A stretch of DNA of 5,359 bases from an uncultured Pseudoflavonifractor sp. (GTDB taxonomy: Bacteria; Bacillota_A; Clostridia; Oscillospirales; Oscillospiraceae), in NCBI GenBank assembly GCA_947575475.1, contig CANPNN010000104.1, positions 1 through 5,359 on the forward strand, in the 5' to 3' direction. Position 1 is the stretch's first letter, and each line of letters begins with the position of its first letter. The notes under the pieces are model-generated. The model searched no databases. It was given only the letters and a program-made list of their open reading frames with translations, and was not told the origin of the DNA. Position numbers and translations under genes: made by a program. This document shows positions 1 through 5,359 of the stretch, piece by piece.

Positions 1-1592
1 TTGGGGCCCTCCCCCTCCTCCAAGGTGGAGCCGTCCAGCAGGTCCAGCTCCACCGAGTAGTCCCCGCCGCTCTCCGGGAAGGCGCCGCCGGGGACCAGAG
101 CCTCCGCGTCGGCGTAGGCCATCTCCCCAAAGGTCTCGCTCATCACCGCCCGAAAGAGGTAGTTGACCCCCTCCAGCACCTGGGGGCGGGAGCGAAAGTT
201 TTGGGACAGGAGCACCCGGCGTGGCTCCCCCTCCCCCGCCCGGGCGGCGGGGGCGTAGGAGAGGTATTTCTTCAGGAAAATGGTGGGGTCAGCCAGGCGG
301 AAGCGGTAGATGGACTGTTTCACATCCCCCACCATGAAAAGGTTCCTCCCCCCGTCCGTCAGCGCGTCAAAAAGGGCGTTCTGGACGGCGTTGGTGTCCT
401 GGTACTCGTCCACCATGACCTCCTCATACCTGCTCCCCCAGCGGCGGGCCAGGTCGGTGGGGGAGCCGTCCTCCCCCACCAGCAGCTTGGCAGCCAGGTG
501 CTCCAGATCGGAGAAATCCAGTACGCCCCGCTTTCGCTTCAGGGCGGCGTAAGCCGATTCAAAGTCCCGGACCAGGGCGAACAGGCCCCGGATGGCGGGG
601 TAGACCGCCGCCATATCCTCCAAAAGTCCCCCGGAGGTGTCGGCGAAAAGAGCGGAGAGCTTCTCCATGCGCTTTTTGCACTGGTCCCGGAGGGTCTTGA
701 TCCTCTCCTGGGCGCCCTCGTCCTCCACATTCCGGGCCGCCCCCAGCCGGGGGAACTCCACCCGGGCCTTCTCCACCGTTTTGTCCCAGCCCCCGCCGGT
801 GGCGGCAGAGAGGGCCAGCAGACTGTTCATGGTGGCCTGAAGACTGGGGCCGTATGCCTTTTCCAGCACCTCGTCCCCCTGGGCCAGGTCCAGAAGACCC
901 GCCATCCGCCCCGCCCAGTAGTCCGCCTGGCGGCGGGCGTCGGTGAGGAGGAGCCGGCCCCAGGGGGTCTCCCCCACATCGACCGCTCCCTCCAGGGCAA
1001 AGGCTCTCTCCTGCCCGTCCAGCCACCGTGCCGGGTCGGGGTGGCTCTGGACTCTTCCCCGCACATCCAGCACGATCTCCACCAGGCGGCTGTCGTCCCG
1101 GCCGGCAGACATGGTGTCCACCAAAAGGGCGAAGTCGGACCCGGGGACGATGGTCTCATACCGCCTGTCCAGCACGTCGCCCAGGGCCTCTCCCATCAGG
1201 ACCGCCGCCTCATTCTCGTCACAGAGCCGGAAGTCGTGGTCCAGGTCCAGCCGGTGCCCCTCCTCCCGGAGGAACTGGGCGCAGAAGGCGTCGATGGTGG
1301 ATATCTGGGCCTTATACACCAACGTCGCCTGCCGGCGGAGGGCGGCGTCGTTGGGCCGGAGGGCCTGCCGGCCGGCAAGCTCAGCGACGATGCGGCCCCG
1401 GAGCTCGGCGGCGGCGGCCTTGGTGTAGGTGATGACCAGGAAACGGTCGATGTCCGCCCCCTCCTCCACCCGGGACAGAAGGCGCTCCACCAGCACCCGG
1501 GTCTTGCCCGATCCGGCGGCGGCGGAGACCAGCAGTCCGCCCCCCCGGCTCTCCACCGCGGCTTTTTGGTCAGGTGTCAGTTGAAAGGCCAT
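1..1592 (-). CDS. addA: AddA helicase-nuclease subunit, N-terminal 530 residues (runs off window edge)
   Basis: This is the ATP-dependent 3'-5' DNA helicase subunit of AddAB, which unwinds and resects double-strand breaks in the cytoplasm so that RecA can load. Translating from ATG at 1592 gives superfamily 1A (UvrD/RecB-like) motifs in order: a Q-motif region LTPDQ (residues 5-9), Walker A AAAGSGKT (24-31), motif Ia TYTKAAAAEL (56-65), ISTIDAF (97-103), LDFSDLE (358-364), Walker B VDEYQDTN (394-401, with D395 and E396), motif III GDVKQSIYRFR (422-432) and motif IV LSQNFRSR (462-469). The reading frame stays open to the window edge. AddA is usually about 1,150-1,250 residues, so the C-terminal helicase motifs and the RecB-type nuclease domain lie outside the window. 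The start is fixed by an AGGAGG seven bases upstream and by the Q motif near the N-terminus. It follows addB and a short ORF on the same strand, as expected for an operon. All visible motor residues look intact. Identity is near certain; activity of the unseen part cannot be judged. Confidence 0.96.
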   Translation of the reverse strand, partial: MAFQLTPDQKAAVESRGGGLLVSAAAGSGKTRVLVERLLSRVEEGADIDRFLVITYTKAAAAELRGRIVAELAGRQALRPNDAALRRQATLVYKAQISTIDAFCAQFLREEGHRLDLDHDFRLCDENEAAVLMGEALGDVLDRRYETIVPGSDFALLVDTMSAGRDDSRLVEIVLDVRGRVQSHPDPARWLDGQERAFALEGAVDVGETPWGRLLLTDARRQADYWAGRMAGLLDLAQGDEVLEKAYGPSLQATMNSLLALSAATGGGWDKTVEKARVEFPRLGAARNVEDEGAQERIKTLRDQCKKRMEKLSALFADTSGGLLEDMAAVYPAIRGLFALVRDFESAYAALKRKRGVLDFSDLEHLAAKLLVGEDGSPTDLARRWGSRYEEVMVDEYQDTNAVQNALFDALTDGGRNLFMVGDVKQSIYRFRLADPTIFLKKYLSYAPAARAGEGEPRRVLLSQNFRSRPQVLEGVNYLFRAVMSETFGEMAYADAEALVPGGAFPESGGDYSVELDLLDGSTLEEGEGP

Positions 1593-1599
1593 GGGAACG

Positions 1600-1605
1600 C
1601 CTCCT
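1600..1605 (-). promoter_or_regulatory. Ribosome binding site of addA
   Basis: On the minus strand this reads AGGAGG, a full Shine-Dalgarno core with a seven-base spacer to the ATG at 1592. It lies wholly within the 17-base gap between the small upstream ORF and addA. AddA therefore has its own strong initiation site and need not depend on translation of the small ORF. Confidence 0.85.
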
Positions 1606-1609
1606 CTCT

Positions 1610-1918
1610 TCAGGAAATGCTTTTTTTCGCTTTTTGGGCATATGCAGCCACAAGGAAAAAGGACAGGGTCTGCCCTATGAAGACCCTCACGACCTGCATA
1701 CTGTCCGCCTCATTTTGGGAGATCACGTGGAACATATTTGTGGCGACGGCGTTGTTGAACAGGTGGTCGCCAAGCCCCATCCACAGCGTACCGGTCATCC
1801 TGTATAGAAGCGACCATTTCAGGCTCAGGGCCGGACGCTCTTTTATCCACTTTTCCGGGCCTCCTCCGGGAGCTTTCTTGACGGTTCCGCCTGACGGCAG
1901 AAAGGGCCCGCCCATCAT
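1610..1918 (-). CDS. Truncated CPBP (CAAX/Abi) intramembrane protease-like fragment, 102 aa
   Basis: This short ORF lies between addB and addA. Residues from about 30 onward resemble the C-terminal end of CPBP family intramembrane metalloproteases: LLYRMTGTLWMGLGDH (residues 37-52) leads into an HxxxN motif (H52, N56), then a variable stretch and a hydrophobic segment (about 76-93), ending in a Lys-rich tail. In the family, H-x3-N/D is the last conserved motif, while the glutamates of EExxxR and the FxxxH histidine lie further upstream. Neither is present here, and the protein is less than half the usual length (about 200-300 aa), so protease activity is not expected. Residues 1-30 are Gly/Pro-rich and match nothing I recognise. 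The ATG at 1918 overlaps the addB stop as ATGA and has a good ribosome binding site; ATG at 1915 is an alternative start. Composition is lower in GC than the flanks (about 53% in 1621-1860). It may be a decayed pseudogene or a retained small membrane protein. The CPBP assignment is from memory of the motif pattern, not a search. Confidence 0.6.
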   Translation of the reverse strand: MMGGPFLPSGGTVKKAPGGGPEKWIKERPALSLKWSLLYRMTGTLWMGLGDHLFNNAVATNMFHVISQNEADSMQVVRVFIGQTLSFFLVAAYAQKAKKSIS

Positions 1919-4900
1919 TCCATCCCCTCCCAGAATTCCTCCGGGTCCACCTTGGGAAGCCAGCGCTTCCTGTCTCCGCCCCGCCCCTCCCGGAACTGGC
2001 AGGCGGCGGCGTAGTCGCAGTACTGGCAGGCATTCTGCTTGGGCCCCCGCCAAAAGGGGTCGGCGGCGATATTCCCCGCCGCCAGCTCTTCCGCCACCTC
2101 CCCCAGGATGCGGCGGGTGTGCCGCTCCAGCTTGCCCAGCCGCTCGGCGGTGACCAGGGCCTCCCCCGTAGTCCCCGAAGAGCGCAGGCGCAAGGGAAGG
2201 AACCGATAGTCCCCCTCCACGTGCTCCATGGCCTCCAGCACGTCGCTCTCACCCAGCACCAGGCCCTTGCGGGCGAGCTGTTTATCCACCGCCTTTTGCC
2301 GCTCCGCCTCGGTCATGGCGCGGCTCCCCGCCACCAGGGCCTCCCGGGCCGGGAGATACAGCACCCCGGCGGGGACGATCTCCTTTCCAAAAAGGGCCTT
2401 TCCCTTATCCTTCAGGGTAAAGAGGTAGAGGAGCATCTGCAGCCCCAGGCCGTTTTGCACGTCGGTAAGGTCAAAGGACTTCCGCCCCGTCTTATAGTCC
2501 ACCACCCGCAGGTACAGCTTGCCGTCCTTCTCCCAGCCGTCCACCCGGTCCACAAAGCCGGAGACCGACACGGTGATCCCGTCCGCCTCCAACTCCACCG
2601 GAGGCAGGGTCCCCTCCTTTCCGCCAAAGCCCAACTCAAAGGCCAGGGGGACAAAGTCGGACCGGGATAGCTCCTGACACACGTTCTCCACCACGGCGTA
2701 GACCGATTTCTCCAGCCGGCGGAAGAGGTAGCGGAACCGGGGCGTCTCCCCGGCCAGTCCTCCCAGCTCCTCGTTGACGTACCGCTCCACCACCGCCGAT
2801 ACCTGCTCCCGGGTGGGCAGCTCCTTGTCCTTCCGCTCCCGCAGGACGTGCTCCAGCACATAGTGGACAAAGGTGCCGTACTCGGGTGCCTCAAACCCGG
2901 CGGCCTTCCGGGGCCGGGCCTTCAGGCCGTACTGCATGAAATAAGAGAAGTGGCAGGACTTATACTTGTCCATCCGGGAGGCGGACATGGACGCCCGCCT
3001 GCCGTACAGGGCCTCCACCGTGGGACGGGTCAGGCTCCCCCGCTCCAGACCGGCCGCCCGCTCCATCCGCTCCACCAGGGGGGCGTATTCAGCCAGGCCC
3101 TTCAGAGCCTCCGCCGCCTCTCTCTCCCTCCCAGCCGCCTCCAGGGCAGGCCGGGGGGCAGTGAGCCGGAAACCGTCCCCCTCCCTGCGCCCATCCAACA
3201 GAGGCAGGTCGGGAAACAGGGCCCGCAGCCGTTTCACCAGCAGGGAGGGCCGCCTCTCCTCCCCCGCCGTCCCCGCGCCGGGATAGCTGACAATGAGCCT
3301 CTCCGCAGGCAGGGCGCAGGTCTCGTAGAGGATGGTCAGCTCCCGCCACAGCTTGTCGGTGAGCCTGGGGGCGCTCTCCAGCCCAAAGGAGGCCAGCAAA
3401 GATCGGTCCTCGTCCCCCAGCAGGCCCGGAGAGGGGGCAGCGGCGGGGAACTGGCTGTCGTCCGCCCCCAGAATGTAGAGCGCCTTGCAGTGCTTGTGGG
3501 CAAGCCTTGGCATCTCCCCCGCCGTCACCCGGTCCAGGGAGACAGGGATGGCCCCCACCTGATACTGGCTCAGCACCAGCCGGAAAAGGCGGGAAAACTC
3601 CTCCCAGTCCATGGGGGTGTCCCCCAGCAGTCCGGCGCACTGCTCCAGGGCGGAGCAGAGGATCTGCCAGAGCTGCTCATACTCAGCGGCAAGGGCAGCC
3701 TCGCCCCCCTCCCGCAGCTCCCCGGCCCGCTGGGTAAGCCTTTGGGCCAGGCCGATCTCCTCCAAAAAGCCATAGAGAGCCATGGACAGGCCCTCCCCCG
3801 TCTTTTCCTTTGTTTGCCGCATCTTTTCCAGGGGGGTGCAGACCTTGCGCCGCACCTGATCCAGGGCGGCCACCGCCCTCCTGTCCCCCTCGCTCCAGGA
3901 AAGGCCGTAGCCCCCCGGATGCTTGTCCCACGGCTTTTGCTGGCTCCAGGCGCTCCCCCGCAGCTCCCATTTGAGCACATAGTTCTCCAGCCGGTCCACC
4001 TCCTCCATCCCGACCCCGGTAAGGCCGGTCTTCAGATAGCGGAACATATCCTCATAGCGGTACTCCCCCGCCACCGCGTCCAGGGCGGCGGTGCAGAGGG
4101 CCAGGATGGGCTTTTGGAGCACATCGTCCATCCGGGCCAGAAACACCGGGACCCCATACCGTGGAAAGAGGAGGGAGATGAGGGGACCGTATCGCTCCAT
4201 GCTCCGGGCCGTCACCGCCAGGTCCCGCCAGCGGTAGCCCTCCTCCCGAACCAGGCGGGCCAACTCCGCCGCGGCCCGCTCCACCTCAGACCAGGGGCTT
4301 ACCGCCCGGTAAAGCTCCACCCCGGCGGGGACCCCGTCAAAGGGGGCGGGCGCCGGCTCAAAAAGCTGCCTCTCTATCCGGTCGATCCCCTCCGAAACAG
4401 GCCCTTTCACCGTCCGTACCTCGACTTCCGCACCCACCCCCGCCTTCCGGGCCAGGGCCAGCAGCCTGTGGGCGGTGCGGCGGGCGGGGGCGAACACGTC
4501 CTCCTCGCCCCCCTCCAGCCTGTCGCAGGTGAGGGCCACCGTCACCGAGGCGGCCTGCCGGAACAGCTGCTCCAGCACCAGCCGCTCCTGGGCGGTAAAG
4601 TCGGTGAACCCGTCCAGATACACGTCTCTGCCCCGGGCCCAGGGGCAGGCCTCCAGGGCCTGGGCCAGCTTGGTCAGCCGGTCCCGGGGGTCCGCCCCCC
4701 TCTGCCCGCAGTAGGCCTCATAGGCCCCCAGGATCAGGGACAGGTCGTAAAATTTATCCCCCGTCTCCCCCTCCGCGCTCTCCGACACCTCCAGAAGCTG
4801 TCCCGGGGAGATGGCGGCGGACTTGCACTCGTCCACCGTGGCGGCCAGCTGGGAGAGGAATTCCGGCCGCCGGGAGGGCCGGGCGTATACCTTCAGCCTG

Positions 4901-5199
4901 TCTGCCACCGACCGCAGGGCCATATCCATCAGCAGCAGCCGCCCCCCCGGATCCAGGGTAGGCTCCGCCAGCCCCCCCGCCACCGAAAAGACCCGGCTGG
5001 CAAGGCGTGTAAAGGACAGCACCTCGGCATGAAGGCTCACCGAATTCCCCGCCACGGCGCACAGCCGCCGCTCGGAATCATGGGAGTGCTGTTCCGGAAC
5101 GATCAGCAGCTGAGGGCGCTTCTCCGCTTCCCGAGCCATAGTCTTCAAAAGGGCGGTAGTCTTACCCGTACCAGACCGGCCCAACAACAGCTTCAGCAT
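1915..5199 (-). CDS. addB: AddB helicase-nuclease subunit (RexB), complete, 1094 aa
   Basis: AddB is the partner of AddA in the cytoplasmic AddAB complex. It carries one of the two nuclease sites and, from work on the family, the fold that recognises Chi. The protein opens with Walker A GRSGTGKT (residues 7-14), followed by LDGFTDFTAQE (195-205) and LYILGADDSQFP (574-585), both typical of the AddB helicase-like core. The C-terminal RecB-type nuclease shows GTFVHYVLE (775-783, with H779), FELGFG (854-859), DRVD (884-887), VVDYKTG (899-905, with D901 and K903) and QMLLY (Q921, Y925). Four cysteines for the 4Fe-4S cluster are all present: C749 in the SCHFSYF segment, and C1058, C1061 and C1067 as CxxCxxxxxC near the end. 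Length is close to the usual 1,150 or so. The ATG at 5199 is chosen because it places Walker A at the N-terminus and has AAGGAGG six bases upstream; the 50-codon upstream extension reads through the leader and is not credible. The stop at 1915-1917 overlaps the next start. Confidence 0.97.
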   Translation of the reverse strand: MLKLLLGRSGTGKTTALLKTMAREAEKRPQLLIVPEQHSHDSERRLCAVAGNSVSLHAEVLSFTRLASRVFSVAGGLAEPTLDPGGRLLLMDMALRSVADRLKVYARPSRRPEFLSQLAATVDECKSAAISPGQLLEVSESAEGETGDKFYDLSLILGAYEAYCGQRGADPRDRLTKLAQALEACPWARGRDVYLDGFTDFTAQERLVLEQLFRQAASVTVALTCDRLEGGEEDVFAPARRTAHRLLALARKAGVGAEVEVRTVKGPVSEGIDRIERQLFEPAPAPFDGVPAGVELYRAVSPWSEVERAAAELARLVREEGYRWRDLAVTARSMERYGPLISLLFPRYGVPVFLARMDDVLQKPILALCTAALDAVAGEYRYEDMFRYLKTGLTGVGMEEVDRLENYVLKWELRGSAWSQQKPWDKHPGGYGLSWSEGDRRAVAALDQVRRKVCTPLEKMRQTKEKTGEGLSMALYGFLEEIGLAQRLTQRAGELREGGEAALAAEYEQLWQILCSALEQCAGLLGDTPMDWEEFSRLFRLVLSQYQVGAIPVSLDRVTAGEMPRLAHKHCKALYILGADDSQFPAAAPSPGLLGDEDRSLLASFGLESAPRLTDKLWRELTILYETCALPAERLIVSYPGAGTAGEERRPSLLVKRLRALFPDLPLLDGRREGDGFRLTAPRPALEAAGREREAAEALKGLAEYAPLVERMERAAGLERGSLTRPTVEALYGRRASMSASRMDKYKSCHFSYFMQYGLKARPRKAAGFEAPEYGTFVHYVLEHVLRERKDKELPTREQVSAVVERYVNEELGGLAGETPRFRYLFRRLEKSVYAVVENVCQELSRSDFVPLAFELGFGGKEGTLPPVELEADGITVSVSGFVDRVDGWEKDGKLYLRVVDYKTGRKSFDLTDVQNGLGLQMLLYLFTLKDKGKALFGKEIVPAGVLYLPAREALVAGSRAMTEAERQKAVDKQLARKGLVLGESDVLEAMEHVEGDYRFLPLRLRSSGTTGEALVTAERLGKLERHTRRILGEVAEELAAGNIAADPFWRGPKQNACQYCDYAAACQFREGRGGDRKRWLPKVDPEEFWEGME
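1924..1931 (-). promoter_or_regulatory. Ribosome binding site inside the addB 3' end for the small ORF
   Basis: The minus strand reads GGGAGGGG within the last codons of addB. Its GGAGG core is seven bases from the ATG at 1918. With the ATGA stop/start overlap this is the arrangement typical of translational coupling. The site also encodes the Glu-Gly of the AddB C-terminus, so it could arise by chance in a purine-rich coding stretch. Confidence 0.55.
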
Positions 5200-5205
5200 A
5201 GGGAG

Positions 5206-5212
5206 CCTCCTT
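5206..5212 (-). promoter_or_regulatory. Ribosome binding site of addB
   Basis: The minus strand reads AAGGAGG, six bases before the ATG at 5199. This near-perfect Shine-Dalgarno settles the addB start against the longer in-frame reading that begins at 5349. Confidence 0.88.
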
Positions 5213-5226
5213 TCTGTGGAAATTTT

Positions 5227-5237
5227 GTATGTGATAC
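5227..5237. repeat. Short inverted repeat GTAT-gtg-ATAC in the addB leader
   Basis: Four-base arms separated by three bases, lying 28-38 bases upstream of the addB start codon. It could be half of an operator, but arms this short occur often by chance. No regulator is suggested. Confidence 0.2.
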
Positions 5238-5256
5238 CGTTTGATTGGTGGGTGAG

Positions 5257-5268
5257 AGCAAATTTGCT
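5257..5268. repeat. Perfect 12-bp palindrome AGCAAATTTGCT upstream of addB
   Basis: The sequence is its own reverse complement over 12 bases without a spacer and sits about 58-69 bases upstream of the addB start, between the hairpin and the ribosome binding site. Palindromes of this kind can bind dimeric repressors, but I do not recognise it as a known box: it does not fit the Clostridia/Bacillus LexA box (GAAC-N4-GTTC). A regulatory role is inference. Confidence 0.35.
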
Positions 5269-5286
5269 ATGTGCGTGAAAGCGAAA

Positions 5287-5316
5287 GACCATTCTTTGAG
5301 GGGCCAAAGAATGGTC
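5287..5316 (-). terminator. Perfect 12-bp hairpin: terminator of an upstream gene or addB leader attenuator
   Basis: The arms GACCATTCTTTG and CAAAGAATGGTC are exact reverse complements around a six-base loop. Read on the minus strand, the stem is followed by TTTCGCTTTC, a broken T-rich tail; read on the plus strand it is followed by ccacttctg, with no T tract. It therefore fits best as a rho-independent terminator for a minus-strand gene to the right of the window. The tail is imperfect and the stem is not especially GC-rich, so a leader-RNA structure or a mobile palindromic repeat are alternatives. The 3' end of the stem is 87 bases from the addB start. Confidence 0.5.
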
Positions 5317-5332
5317 CCACTTCTGACCTAAC

Positions 5333-5359
5333 CTTATATATCTCTGCAAATGGTGGCAA
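5333..5359 (-). promoter_or_regulatory. Weak candidate promoter upstream of the hairpin
   Basis: On the minus strand TTGCCA (5359-5354) and TATAAG (5338-5333) resemble -35 and -10 boxes, but the spacer is only 15 bases and the match touches the window edge. If real, transcription would begin just before the hairpin, making the hairpin part of the addB leader RNA. No better sigma-A promoter is visible between the hairpin and addB. Confidence 0.2.

Noticed and set aside
1621..1635. A7 and A5 runs on the minus strand near the end of the small ORF, considered as a programmed frameshift site
   Set aside because: The runs simply encode the Lys-rich tail typical after a last membrane segment. The ORF ends a few codons later, and no alternative frame leads into addA.
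1919..2053. A longer start for the small ORF at 2053, inside addB
   Set aside because: The added 45 residues are an out-of-frame reading of the AddB C-terminus, including its Fe-S cysteine region. The ATG at 1918 has a proper ribosome binding site and the usual ATGA overlap.
201..2153. A 650-codon open frame on the plus strand
   Set aside because: It lies antisense to addA, the small ORF and the end of addB. Its translation is rich in Pro, Gly, His and Gln with no recognisable domain. Long antisense frames are expected opposite GC-rich genes, where stop codons are rare.
1710..2252. A 180-codon minus-strand frame spanning the addB end and the small ORF
   Set aside because: Its translation is Arg/Gly/Ser/Pro-rich and out of frame with both AddB and the CPBP-like segment, and it shows no motif.
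2848..5244. A 798-codon open frame on the plus strand opposite addB
   Set aside because: It is fully antisense to a well-supported AddB, of low-complexity Pro/Gly/Gln/Leu composition and without motifs. It is a codon-bias shadow.
5200..5349. A 50-codon N-terminal extension of AddB starting at 5349
   Set aside because: It would translate the hairpin and the ribosome binding site and push Walker A to residue 57. AddB proteins begin within a few residues of Walker A, and the ATG at 5199 has a strong Shine-Dalgarno.

Overview
The window is a GC-rich stretch of a bacterial chromosome in which every convincing gene lies on the minus strand. It holds most of an addB-addA (rexB-rexA) operon, encoding the AddAB helicase-nuclease used by Bacillota and some other bacteria to process double-strand DNA breaks for RecA. 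The gene order addB then addA, strong AGGAGG-type ribosome binding sites and high GC (about 63-73% in lines I counted by hand) suggest a GC-rich Clostridia, perhaps of the Oscillospiraceae/Flavonifractor type. That taxonomic placement is inference.

Read in the direction of transcription (right to left), the layout is as follows. Positions 5359-5200 are a 160-base leader or intergenic region, more AT-rich than the rest. It holds a perfect 12-bp hairpin (5287-5316), a perfect 12-bp palindrome (5257-5268), a small inverted repeat and a weak promoter-like pair. addB (5199-1915, 1094 aa) is complete and has a Walker A motif, a RecB-type nuclease core and all four iron-sulphur cluster cysteines. 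A 102-aa ORF (1918-1610) overlaps the end of addB as ATGA. addA (1592 to the left edge) begins 17 bases after this ORF. It is cut by the window boundary, so only its first 530 residues are present, covering the N-terminal helicase motifs.

AddB and AddA would form one heterodimer. AddA supplies the 3'-5' helicase motor and a nuclease that lies beyond the window. AddB supplies the second nuclease and the Fe-S-stabilised, Chi-recognising scaffold. The unexpected part is the small ORF between them. Its last ~75 residues look like the C-terminal end of a CPBP (CAAX/Abi) intramembrane protease, including the GTLW...HxxxN motif, but the catalytic N-terminal half is absent. It is either a decayed gene remnant caught inside the operon or a small membrane protein translationally coupled to addB. 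I see no CRISPR array, tRNA, rRNA, transposase or new defence system here.
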